From Taeniopygia guttata (taxonomy: Eukaryota; Chordata; Aves; Passeriformes; Estrildidae), in contig NC_133050.1 in NCBI RefSeq assembly GCF_048771995.1, positions 6,306,001 to 6,370,000 of the forward strand: 64,000 nucleotides of DNA, given 5' to 3'. The translations under genes and the position numbers were made by a program. How positions within the stretch are numbered: position 1 is the stretch's first letter; every line of letters begins with the position of its first letter. Shown one piece after another: positions 21,890 to 33,300 of this stretch. The notes beneath the pieces were generated by a model. That model was not told the origin of the DNA. It saw nothing but the letters and a program-made list of their open reading frames with translations, and did no database searches.

Positions 21890-22510
21890 GCAGCTGCTGC
21901 TGCAGTTTTGGGGTTCCTGCTGCAATTTTGGGGTGCAGATTTCTGCAGAATTTTGGGGTTCCTGCAGCAGTTTTGGGGTTCCTGCTGCAGTTTTGGGGTG
22001 CAGATTCCTACAGAATTTTGGGGTGCAGATTCCTACAGAATTTTGGGGTGCAGATTTCTGCAGCAGTTTTGGGGTTCCTGGTGCAATTTTGGGGTTCCTG
22101 CTGCAGTTTTGAGGTGCAGTTTTCTGCAGAATTTTGGGGTTCCTGCTGCAGTTTTGGGGTGCAGATTCCTGCAGAATTTTGGGGTTCCTGTAGCAGTTTT
22201 GGGGTGCAGTTTTCTGCAGAATTTTGGGGTTCCTGCAGCAGTTTTGGGGTTCGTGTAGCAGTTTTGGGGTGCAGATTCCTGCCGAATTTCGGGGTTCAGC
22301 CGCAGTTTTCTGGAGAATTTTGGGGTGCAGATTCCTGCAGAATTTTGGGGTTCCTGGTGCAATTTTGGGGTGCAGATTTCTGCAGAATTTTGGGGTTCCT
22401 GCAGCAGTTTTGGGGTGCAGATTCCTGCAGCAGTTTCGGGGTTCAGCCGCAGTTTTGGGGTACAGATTCCTGCCGAATTTCGGGGTTCAGCCGCAGTTTT
22501 GGGGCTCCCG
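21890..22510. repeat. G-rich minisatellite, same family as MCL1 intron 1
   Basis: Units GCAGTTTTGGGGTTCCTGC, GAATTTTGGGGTGCAGATTC and CTGCAGAATTTTGGGG. The TTTTGGGGTTCCTGCAG core matches the arrays at 12.5-16.4 kb in the same orientation. Confidence 0.88.
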
Positions 22511-22639
22511 TGCCCGGCCCCCCCCGGTCGCTCCGAGGTTTCCGTTTCCGTCCCCCCCCCCGGGGCTTTTCTGCGAAGCCGCCGCGATTTCCCCGAACGG
22601 AACCGGGGCTGTAAATAACGGCTGGGGGAGGGGATTGGA

Positions 22640-23250
22640 GAGGAAAATTCAAAATTCAGCCGCTGGAAAATAAAAGAAAAATTAAAAATTCAAAATTCAG
22701 CCGCTGAGAAAAAAAAATTTCAAAATTCAAAATTCAGCGGCTGGAAAAAAAAAAAAGATGAAAAATTCAAAATTCAGCGGCTGGAAAAAAAAAAAAAGAT
22801 GAAAAATTCAAAATTCAGCAGCTGGTGGGGGAATTTTGGGGTGGGGGAATTTAAGGGTGGAATTTTGGGGCAGGGGAATTTTGGGGTGGGGGAACTTTGG
22901 GGTGGGGGGATTTTGGGGTGGAATTTGGGGGTGGGGGAATTTTGGGGTGGAATTTGGGGCAGAGGGAAATTTGGGGGTGAGGGAATTTTGGGGTGGAATT
23001 TTGGGGTGAAATTTTGGGTGGGGGAATTTTAGGGGTGGGGGGATTTTGGGGTGGGGGAATTAATTTTGGGGTGGGGGAATTTTGGGGGTGGGGGAATTTT
23101 GGGGGTGGGGGAATTTTGGGGTGGGGGAATTTCGGGGTGAAATTTTTTTGGGGGTGGGAGAATTTTGGGGTGAAATTTTGGGGTGGGAGAATTTTGGGGG
23201 CAAATTTTGGGGTGGGGAGATTTTGGGGTGGGGGAATTTTGGGGAAGCCG
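22640..23250. repeat. AATTCAGCGGCTGG repeat, then GGGGTGGGGGAATTTT array
   Basis: At 22640-22825 there are four units of 40-60 bp with AAAATTCAAAATTCAGCGGC and an A-run. At 22825-23250 there is a dense array of GGGGTGGGGGAATTTT with very long G tracts. Confidence 0.88.
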
Positions 23251-23562
23251 CAGCTGGGGCTCAAAAGCTGCCGGGCGGGGGGGGGGGAGGAGGAAGGGGC
23301 GTGGTTCATGCAAATGCACAAAATCCCCCAAAAATCCCCCAAATTTGTGTTCATTTTTGGGGTGTGGGGTTTTCCCCCGCGATGCTGGGGGGCAGAGATT
23401 TCCCTTTTTGGGGTGGGGTGGCGTTTTTGGGGGGCTGGGGTCCCATCCCGAACCCCCCACCCCAGCCCTGGGGGGTGTGCCCTGCTCAGTTCTTCCTCCA
23501 GGAATTCGGGTGCCCCTGGCACCCCAAAAAGTCTTCCCTGCCTGCTGGGCAGCTCCGTGAAG

Positions 23563-23910
23563 GCTCCTCCTCCTCTTCCTCCTCCTTTTCTCCTCTTCCT
23601 CCTCCTCCTCCTCTTCCTCCTCCTTTTCGCCTCTTCTTCCTCCTCCTCGTCTTCCTCCTCCTTTTCTCCTCTTCCTCCTCCTCCTTTTCTCATTCTCTTC
23701 CTCCTCCTCTTTTTCTCCTTCTTTTCCTCCTCCTCTTCTTCTTCCTTCTCCTCCTCTTTTCTCCTCTTCCTCCTCCTCTTCTCCTCTTCCTCCTCCTCCT
23801 CCTTTTTTTCATTCTCTTCCTCCTCCTCTTTTTCTCCTTCCTCCTCCTCCTTTTCTTCTTCTCTTCCTCCTCTTCTTCCTCCTCCTCTTCCTCCTCCTCC
23901 CCCAGACTCC
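23563..23910. repeat. (CTC/CTT)n polypyrimidine tract
   Basis: About 350 bp of almost pure pyrimidines made of TCCTCC and TTCTCC triplets. Strand-asymmetric mirror-repeat sequence of this kind can form triplex DNA. Confidence 0.92.
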
Positions 23911-24029
23911 CAGCCCCTCCTGACCTCAGGGTTATGGGGGGCACGGGGGTGTTTTGGGGGATTTTTTGGGGGGATTTGGGGCACAGGGGTGTGCCGGCAG
24001 TGGGTACGACCCGCACCCACTGACCCCGC

Positions 24030-24385
24030 ACTGATCCCAGTGCCCCCCAGTGCCCCCCAGTGTGTCCCAATGTGCCCCAGTTCATCCCCAGTGCCCCCTC
24101 AGTGTGTCCCAGTGCACCCCCAGTGTGCCCCAATGCATCCCAGTGCACCCCCAGTATGTCCCAGTGCACCCCCAGTGTGTCCCAGTGAGCTCCCAGTATG
24201 TCCCCAGACCCCTCATTGTGCCCCCAAACCCCTCATTGTGCCCCCCCAAACCCCTCATTGTGCCCCCAAACCCCTTATTGTGCCCCCCAAACCCCTCATT
24301 GTGCCCCCAAACCCCTCATTGCGCCCCCCAAACCCCTCATTGTGCCCCCCAAACCCCTCATTGTGCCCCCCAAACCCCTCATCCT
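24030..24385. repeat. CCCCAGTG and CCCAAACCCCTCATTGTGCC minisatellites
   Basis: A short block of CCCCAGTGTGTCCCAGTGCA repeats, then about ten units of CCCAAACCCCTCATTGTGCC from 24208. Confidence 0.88.
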
Positions 24386-24783
24386 ATCCCAGGGAGGAGT
24401 TCTTGGTGTCCCTCAGACATTTTTGGAGGTTCCAGGCCCAGCTCAGAAGCATTTGAGACCCTGGCAGGCAGCTGGAAAATTCTGGATTTCAACCATGGAA
24501 CGATCTACCAACCTTGCAGGAAGAACAAGAAGTCACAAAATTTAGATATTATAGTAGAAGTAGTCACAAAGTAAAGAAAATAATTTTTGAGTGCTGTACA
24601 GGGGGTTTTAAGTCCTGTACAGGGGGGTTTTGGTTTTGGATTTGGGCCTGTCCTGTCCTCCCTCTCTCTTCTTCCTCACCTCCCTGTTCTTGGTGATGTT
24701 GGCACTCACAAATTAATTTAAAGTAGAAAAGCACCATTTAATACAGGTAATAGGCATTGGGGAAAAACTGGATATAATCTGGA

Positions 24784-25407
24784 TTTTTGGGACACCCACA
24801 CAGCCTTTTCTGCTGGATTTCCCAGAGGAACAGCTGGGTTTTCCCACTGGATTTTCAGAGCACCCTTCTGCAGGACCACTTCTCTGACAAGGTGGGTGTC
24901 CTAGATTGCCAAGAAATATTTATTTTCCATCTGTCAGAGGTGTTATCTTTTGGTTTTTGGGCAGTTTTCTTTATCTCTTCCACAAATCAATCCTCCCTCT
25001 GAGGAGACATCTGCTGTTAATTCTCTATTGAATGTCACTGCATGGCTGACAAAATTATCCCTCAGTGAGATGGGAGGAGCCAAGCATTCCTGCCTGGATA
25101 TAATCTGGATTTTTGGGACACCAGCAAAGCCTTTTCCACTGGATTTCCCAGAGGAACAACTGGGTTTTCCCACTGGATCATCAGAGGAAGTCTCCACCCT
25201 TCTCCAGGAGGACTGCAGCCACTCCAATTTGGACTGACCAAAAGGGTGTCAGGTTGTATTGTGGCTCTGTCAGTGGTTTTCTTTAGTATTTTTGCATGGA
25301 TTTTGGTGGGTTTTTTTTTTTTTGGGGTTTATTTTTCCCTTTTCCTAATAAATTGTATTTCTGACTTGGAGTCCCTCACCAGCTTTGCTTTCAAAGCAGA
25401 ACATCAT
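24784..25407 (+). mobile_element. Endogenous betaretrovirus-like LTR (copy A), approximate
   Basis: Avian ERVK-type LTR sequence with blocks CTGGATTTCCCAGAGGAAC, TTTGGACTGACCAAAAGGG and AATAAA at 25347-25352. It ends about three bases before a tRNA-Lys-type primer binding site. The 5' border is not clear. No gag, pol or env frame follows, so this is a remnant. Confidence 0.7.
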
Positions 25408-25409
25408 CT

Positions 25410-25427
25410 TGGCGCCCAACGTGGGGC
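25410..25427 (+). other. Retroviral primer binding site (tRNA-Lys1,2 type), copy A
   Basis: TGGCGCCCAACGTGGGGC matches the 3' end of tRNA-Lys1,2, as used by several betaretroviruses. It directly follows the LTR end. Confidence 0.85.
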
Positions 25428-25439
25428 TCTTCACGATGA

Positions 25440-26340
25440 AGATTCTTCCAACCCCCAGTACAGCATTCCCACAGCAAGCTGTGTCTAGAAATCCACTTTA
25501 TTTGGTTGAAGACAAGTCAGAAATCCACTTTATTTGGTTGAAGACGAGTCAGTGATGGCCACCTCAGCCCCAGATCCCTCTGAGAACCCCGAGGAGCCAC
25601 AGGCCACGCTCGCCCCAGCTGGGCAGCACCTGGTGGGTATCCAGGAGAACATTCCCAGCTGGACCAGCTCTCCGTGGCCTGACAGGACACCTGAGCTTCA
25701 GCAGCTGCTGGCACGTGGCACTGGGTGTCCCTCGTGTCCCAGGCCGGCACAGCAGGAACGTTTTTCCCTGGGTCATCAGAGGAAGACTCCACCCTTCTCC
25801 AGGATCACTGCCCCGACAGAACCACACCTGCCCCTCCAATTTGGACTGACCAAAAGGGTTTCAGGTTGTATTCGGGCTCCATCAGTGGTTTTTATTTTGT
25901 TTTATTGCATGGATTTTGTTTGTTTGTTTGTTTTTTCCCCTTTTCCTAATAAATTATATTTCTGACTTGGAGTCCCTCACCGGCTTTGCTTTCAAAACAG
26001 AACATCATCTTGGCGCCCAACGTGGGGCTCTTCACGATGAAGATTCTCCCAACCCCCAGTACAGCATTCCCACAGCAAGCTGTGTCTAGAAATCCAATTT
26101 ATTTGGTTGAAGAAAAGTCAGAAATCCACTTTATTTGGTTGAAGACGAGTCAGTGATGGCCACCTTGGCCCCAGATCCCTCTGGGAACCCCGAGGAGCCA
26201 CGCTCATGCCAGCTGGGCAGCACCTGGCATCAGCCCTGGTGGGTATCCAGGAGCACATTCCCAGCTGGACCAGCTCTCCGTGGCCTGACAGGACACACCT
26301 GAGCTTCAGCAGCTGCTGGCACGTGGCACTGGGTGTCCCT
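25440..26340 (+). mobile_element. Tandemly duplicated LTR end and leader (copies B and C), period about 605 bp
   Basis: The leader after copy A (AGTACAGCATTCCCACAGCA, CACTTTATTTGGTTGAAGAC, GTGATGGCCACC) recurs about 605 bp further on. It is preceded by a second LTR end with AATAAA at 25948-25953 and a second primer binding site at 26011-26028. The third partial copy (from about 26100) ends near 26360. The array therefore duplicates an LTR-leader junction rather than a provirus. All copies are non-coding remnants. Confidence 0.75.
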
Positions 26341-26599
26341 CGTGTCCCAGGCCGGCACAGCAGCGGGAAGGTGGAGCAGGGAGGAGCTGGGATGTGCTGG
26401 GAGCAGGAGTGGAGCTGCTCCCCACCCCTGGAAGTGGCACTGGAGCCAGTCCTTGGCCAGCAGTGGTTGTATCCCTTGGGAGGAGGAGGAGGAGGAGGAA
26501 GGGGAAGATTTTCCTGACCAAACTCCCCCTCAACGCTTCCCTTTGCTGCATGGATCAGGAAAAATCTGGGGAGGGAGTGGGAAGGAGCAGGACACAAAG

Positions 26600-26965
26600 T
26601 GGGGGGAGGTGGCAGCTGAAAGTGTCACCTCGGGGGGCAGAGGGGATGGCAGCAGCACTGGGCAGCTGAAAGTGTCACCCCAGTCCCCTCGGGGGGCAGA
26701 GGAGGTGGCAGCTGCAAGTGTCACCCTAGTCCCCTCGGGGGGAAGAGGAGGTGGCAGCTGAAAGTGTCACCCCAGTCCCCTCGGGGGGCAGAGGGGATGG
26801 TAGAGAAGGTGGCAGCTGCAAACTCACCCTGGTCCCCTCGGGGGGGCAGAGGAGGTGGAAGAGAAGGTGGCAGCTGAAAGTGTCACCCCAGTCCCCTCAG
26901 GGGGCAGAGGGGATGGCAAAGAAGGTGGCAGCTGCAAATGTCACCCTAGTCCCCTCGAGGGGCAG
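26600..26965. repeat. Minisatellite in the GLMP 3' flank, 45-60-bp unit
   Basis: About seven units with GGTGGCAGCTGAAAGTGTCA, CCCCAGTCCCCTCGGGGGG and CAGAGGGGATGG, followed by a short (GCA)n run. Confidence 0.88.
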
Positions 26966-27060
26966 AGGAGGTGGCAGCAGCAGCAGCAGCAGCCATGGCC
27001 ATTCCCAGGCAGGGAATCCCAGAATCCCAGGGGAAGGAGGAGCCGGGAAGGGAAGGGGAG

Positions 27061-27230
27061 GATCCCGGGGGTCTCGGTGCCCCCTCAGTTGATGGGCTTG
27101 TACTGGGAAGGGAAGTGGAGGATCCCGGGGGTCTCGGTGCCCCCTCAGTTGATGGGCTCGTACTGGGAAGGGAAGGAGAAGGTCCCGGGGGTCTCGGTGC
27201 CCCCCTCAGTTGATGGGCTCGTACTCGGAG
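27061..27230. repeat. GLMP: 60-bp triplication containing the GLMP stop codon
   Basis: Three units starting at 27061, 27121 and 27181, each with GGGGGTCTCGGTGCCCCC then TCAGTTGATGGGCTC. On the minus strand each unit reads TACGAGCCCATCAACTGA or a one-base variant. Only the unit at 27181 is joined to the GLMP reading frame; the other two lie in the 3' UTR. Confidence 0.95.
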
Positions 27231-27374
27231 TAGCGTCGCCTCCGTGCCAGCAGCAGCAGGCAGCTGCCCAGCAGCAGCATGGCCAGCGGGGTGCCCAGCG
27301 CCACGGCCGCGATGGAGATCACCAGGGGGGAGAAGGTGTCCCTGGGGGGCTCCCCGAAACCCAGCAGCACCGAC
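27206..27374 (-). CDS. GLMP: GLMP exon 6 (membrane span and lysosomal tail)
   Basis: Acceptor CTCCTGCAG; completes the split Trp codon, then SVLLGFGEPP, a Leu/Ala-rich membrane span, RRRRYSEYEPIN and TGA at 27206-27208. Confidence 0.95.
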
Positions 27375-30300
27375 CTGCAGGAGGGGATCAGGATCAGCAC
27401 AGGGGAGGGGAGGGGTTCTGCCCTTCCCCACCTCAAAGGGTCAGGGCAGGATGAGGCTCCTCAAGGAACTCAGTGACGCCTTTGCTGCAGGATTGGAGGG
27501 AAACTCAAAACTTTGGCATGGAGACTGGTACTAAACAGAGAAACCCCATGACCTGCCAGTCCCCAAACTGCACAGCCTTAGTGACCAGCAGCACCCCTTC
27601 AGACCTCTCTGGACATCATTAATGACCAGGAGCATCCTTTAGACCCTTCTGCACATCATTAAAGACCAGGAGCATCCTTTAGACCCTTTTGCACATCATT
27701 AAAGACCAGCAGCATCCCTTTAGACCCTTTTGCACATCACGAATGACCAGCAGCAGTCTTTTAGACCCCTCTGCACATCATTAATGACCAGGAGCATCCT
27801 TGACCAGGGGATTCCTCCACTCTTAAACCTTTCAGACCCCTCTGCACATCCTTAGTGACCAGCAGCCCCTCAGACCTTTCTGCACATCATTAATGACCAG
27901 GATCATCATTTCAGACCCTTCTGCACATCACGAGTGACCAGCAGCATCCTTTTAAACCCCTCTGCACATCATGAATGACCAAGAGCATCCTTGACCAGGG
28001 GATTCCTCCACTCTTAGACCTTTCAGACCCCTCTGCACATCTTTAGTGACCAGGATCATCATTTCAGATCCCTCTGCACATCCTTAGTGACCAGCACCCC
28101 CTCAGACCCCTCTGAACATCATTAATGACCAGGATCATAATTTCAGACCCTTCTGCACATCACGAGTGACCAGCAGCATCCTTTTAAACCCCTCTGCACA
28201 TCATGAACGACCAGCACCCCTCAGACCCCACTCACCAGCTGAGGTACCTCTTCTCCTGGTACACCTCTCCCTCCTCACCCCCAAAGGACACATTGAGGGC
28301 GTTGATGGTGCAGATGCTGCCCAAACTCTCCCCAAAATAAGCCTGGACCACGCTGGCCATGGGCAGGGTCCCGCTGGCCACCTGCAGCCCCCCAGCCCTG
28401 CACCGGATGCCGTCCTCACGCCGGGGGCTGGGTGAGCCATAGGCTGTGGCTTTCCACTGCAGGAATCCCAAAACGGAGCTGCTGTTGTGGGGCTGAGCCA
28501 GCAGGGACAGCACCTGGGGAGGGAGAGTAAAATAGTTTTAAAATCATGGGCATTTAGGGTTAAAAGGAAAATTAAGCTTAGTAGGCCCTGGGGAAAAAAT
28601 TAAAAAAAAAAAATAAATACCCTAGGTACATGAAGGCTTTGCACCTTGCTAGAACTGCACCTTGCTAGAACTACCTGATAAATTATATAATTATTAGATG
28701 GGATGATTGGTTAGTAATTAGATATAATTACTGTTTAATCATAAGGATAATCAGGAGAAACGGTGGTCAAAGAAAGATCACGAGAAACTTATGTCAATGT
28801 ATAAAACAGAACAATGTAAGCTGAATAATTAATATGTAAGTTATATAAGGAAAGAATATAAAATAGAATATGTAAAAGTTTTCTTTTACAGATATTTTGA
28901 AAGTTTTAAAGTTCTCCTAAAACTTCTGATAATGTTACATATTTCAGAGTCAGAGGTCCTACATAATTTCATAAATAGAACAGTTTACAGATTTCTCTGT
29001 GGGTGGAGAGAAATGATTGATTGATTGATTGATTGATTGAGAAATGATTGATCAATCTTTGTGATCAATCTTTGGAGCAGTGTGGTTGGAGAGGTGGTAA
29101 TTTCATCCTCCAATCCACAGTCACCTTTAGAATTCTATAAATACCAGATGTTTGAATAAAACTGGTTCTTTTTCTCTTTTAAACTTCCCAAACTTCTGTG
29201 TACTCATTTTTTGTCCAATAATGGAGATTTATTTACCAAAGGCTGGTTTCTTAATTAACCAATGGTGATGGAATTCTCTAAATACCAGATATTTTCACTG
29301 TGGTGTTGGCATTTTTCTATTGGTTTAGGCTGGGGACACACTGTTCAAGGTAGGTGACAGATATTGGAACATTATTGTAAATACAGCACAGGTAGTTTCT
29401 GGTATATAATGTTACATTGGCACATTATTGTAAATATAGCACACATAGTTTTTTTGGTGTATAATGTTTGTAACATCCCACTGAGGGGTGTTGCATTGGC
29501 ACGTTATTGTAAATATAGCACACGTAGTTTCTGGTATATAATGTTACATTGGCACATTATTGTAAATATAGCACAGGTAGTTTGTGGTATTTAATGTTTG
29601 TAACATCCCAGTGAGGGGTGTTACACTGGCACGTTATTGTAAATATAACACAGGTAGTTTGTGGTATATAATGTTACATTGGCACATTATTGTAAATACA
29701 GCACAGATAGTTTCTGGTGTATAATGTTTGTAACATCCCACTGAGGGGTGTTACATTGGCACGTTATTGTAAATATAGCACAGGTAGTTTGTGATATATA
29801 ATATTTGTAACATCCCACTGAGGGGTGTTACATTGGGACATTATTGTAAATATAGCACAGGTAGTTTGTGGTATATAATGTTACACTGGCACATTATTGT
29901 AAATATAGCACACATAGTTTTTTTGGTGTATAATGTTTGTAACATCCCACTGAGGGGGTGTTGCATTGGCACATTATTGTAAATATAGCACAGGTAGTTT
30001 GTGGTATATAATGTTACACTGGCACGTTATTGTAAATATAGCACAGGTAGTTTCTGGTATATAATGTTAAATTGGCACGTTATTGTAAATAGAGCACACA
30101 GTTTTTTTGGTGTATAATGTTTGTTACATCCCACTGAGGGATGTTACATTGGCACGTTATTGTAAATATAGCACAGGTAGTTTCTGGTATATAATGTTAC
30201 ATTGATATGTTATTGTAAATATAGCACACGTAGTTTGTGGTGTATAATGTTACATTGGCACGTTATTGTAAATCCAGCACAGGTAGTTTGTGGTATATAA

Positions 30301-33300
30301 TGTTTGTAACATCCCACTGAGGGCAGAGCCCTGCAGGACAGACCTGCTGCAGGGCAGACAGAACATGTTATAGATAAGTTTATTCTTATACATATAAGAA
30401 TATTTATATTATTCTTATATGTATAAGAATAAACAACCTTGAAAACCAACATGGACGATTTATGATTTCTTTGGCAGCGGGGCTGACAGAGACTTTCTAC
30501 AATCCGGGAATCATTTAAATATCCCAGGTTCCGACAGGGGCTCACCTGGAAGATGCTGGGGGTGTACTCGTCGTCGATGGATCGGTGGGAGCGGAGGCTC
30601 CGAGCAGCCCCCGGTGTCTCCACCGTGGCCAGTTCCAGCAGGAAGCGGGAGCCGTTCCCGCGGGGAGCCACCCCGGCCAGCAGGAATTCCAGCTGGGAGC
30701 TCTCGGCGCTGTGCAGCAGCCGCGGCAGCCGCCCCGAGCGGCCCGGGGAGGCGTAGGCGGTCAGCTGGGGGGACAGGGGACAGGGGACAATGAGGGACAG
30801 GGGGACAGAGAGGGACAGGGGGACAGAGGGACAGAGAGGGACAGAGAGGGACAGAGAGGGACAGAGAGGGACAGAGAGGGACAACGATGGACAGAGGGAC
30901 AGCGAGAGACAGAGGGACAGAGGGGAACAGAGGGACAGTGAGTGACACAGTTCAAAGGGACAGTGAAGGACAGAGGGACAATGAGGGACATGGGGACACC
31001 ATGGGTCAGAGAGACAGCAAGAGACAGAGGGCACAGGGACAATGAGGGTCAGAGGGACAGCACAGGACAGGACAGTAATGCACATGCTCCCTGCCCCCTG
31101 GACGTGTCCCCTGCCCCCGGCCGTGTCCCCAGCCCCCTGGCCATGCCCCAAGCCCCATGGCCATGTCCCCAGCCCCATGGCCATACCCCCTGCCCCCTGG
31201 CCATGTCCCCCTGCCCCCTGGCATACCCCCTGCCCCCTGACTGTGCCCCCTGCCCCCTGGCCATGTCCCCCTGCCCCCTGGACATGTCCCCTGCCCCCTT
31301 GATGTGCCTCTGTCCCCTGGACGTGCTCCCTGCCCCCTGGCCATGTCCCCAGCCCCCTGGCCATGCCCCCCTTCCCCCTGGCCATGTCCCCAGCCCCCTG
31401 GCCATGCCCCCCAGCCCCCTGGCCATGCCCCCCAGCCCCCTGGCCATGCCCTCTGCCCATGCCCCCTTCCCCCTGGCCGTGCCCCCTGCCCATGCCCCCA
31501 GCCCCCTGCCCATGCCCCCAGCCCCCTGGCCGTGCCCCCTGCCCCCGGACACACCCGGAATGCCAGGCTGCCGTTGGCGAAGGCCCCGCCGGGGTCGGTG
31601 GCCGGGGCCCCGCGGAGCTCGGCCGTCAGCGCCGTGCGGTTCAGGCTGAGGCTGTCCCAGGAGAACTCAGACAGGTCATAGGCGGGGTAGAAGAGCTCTC
31701 CCGAAGGATTTCTGGCCTGGCTGAACTCGAAGAGCTGCAGGGAAAGGAGGGGAGAGGGGCTGAGAGCACCCGGGGGCAGAGCTGCCTCAGCCAAGCAGCT
31801 CAGACACTTCCCTGGATGGGGATGGTGGGGATGGGTGGGGAGGGATGGATGGGGATCTGGGTGAATTTCCCAGGAGCTGGGAAGCTGCCCAGGGACCCCC
31901 TGCACCCCCAGGTGTCCCAGAGCACCCCTTGCTGTGGGAATCCAGAGCTTCCCTCTGGCTGCCCTGGGACCCTGGCAGGGGTCAGGAACCCCCCTGGACA
32001 GAGCCCCCAGAGACACTGGCTGTGATCTCTGTCCATGGAAAAGAGTTTTCAATCTTACAGGATGAATTACAAGCTCTGAGTGTTTGATATAAGCAATAAT
32101 TAAGTGTGGCACGGGTGCAAAAGTAAAATTTTAGGATTCTAGATTAGGGGTCCAAAGGGGACAAGATGGAGGAAATTGGGTGTGTCTTGTCCTTTTTCTC
32201 CTTCTTCATGCCCTCCATGTTTCACTGTGGTGTTGGCATTTTTCTGTTGGTTCAGGCTGGGGACACACTGTCCAACGTAGGTGACAGATATTGGCACGTT
32301 GTTGTAAATCCAGCACAGGTAGTTTGTGGTATTTAATGTTTGTAACATCCCACTGAGGGGTGTTACATTGGCACGTTATTGTAAATATAGCACAGGTAGT
32401 TTCTGGTATTTAATGTTACACTGGCACATTATTGTAAATATAGCACACATAGTTTTTTTGGTGTATAATGTTTGTAACATCCCACTGAGGGATGTTACAT
32501 TGGCACATTATTGTAAATATAGCACAGGTAATTTCTGGTATATAATGTTACATTGGCACGTTATTGTAAATATAGCACAGGTAATTTCTGGTATATAATG
32601 TTACAAACATTATATACCAGAAACTGGGGACTTGGTTTAGGCTGGGGACACGTTGTTAAATGTAGGTGACAGACATTGGCACGTTATTGTAAATATAGCA
32701 CACGTAGTTTCTGGTATTTAATGTTTGTAACATCCCACTGAGGGCAGAGCCCCACACGCTGCCCTGCAGGACAGAGCTGCGGCAGTCAGACAGAACATGT
32801 TATAAATAAACAGAATAAACAGCCTTGAAACCAGCACAGATGAATTATGACTTCTTCTTTGGCAACAGGGCTCAGAGACTTTCTACAATCTCAGAACCAT
32901 CAACCCCACAGCTTCCACCACCCTGCCAGCTGTACCTTGGTGAAGACCACGGCCGTGGCGTACACCACGCTGTCGGGAGGCTCGATCCAGACGGCTCCAG
33001 CAGGGTTGGGGGACAGCAGCTGGGTCCAGTTGACCCTCAGGGCACTGCTGGGGCTGCTGGTGGCCACCAGGAGCATGGAGGGGGCCCCGATGCTGCTCCA
33101 GACGTAGTGCAGGCTGTCCTCAGGCCCCAGCGCCCGCACGTGCAGCAGGTTCACCGAGGAGCTGTTCCAGCCTGGGTTGTACTCCATGGACACCTGTGGG
33201 GACAGGGTTTGGGGTGGCTCTGAGCCCTGTGGGAGGGTTGGGGCGCTGCAGCTGCCTCGGCTCCCGTGACTCTGCGGGTCTGGTGTTGCTCAATGTGCTC

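Noticed and set aside
24784-26340. A possible complete provirus downstream of MCL1
   Set aside because: Only LTR ends, primer binding sites and leader sequence are present; no gag, pro, pol or env-like frame occurs between or after them.
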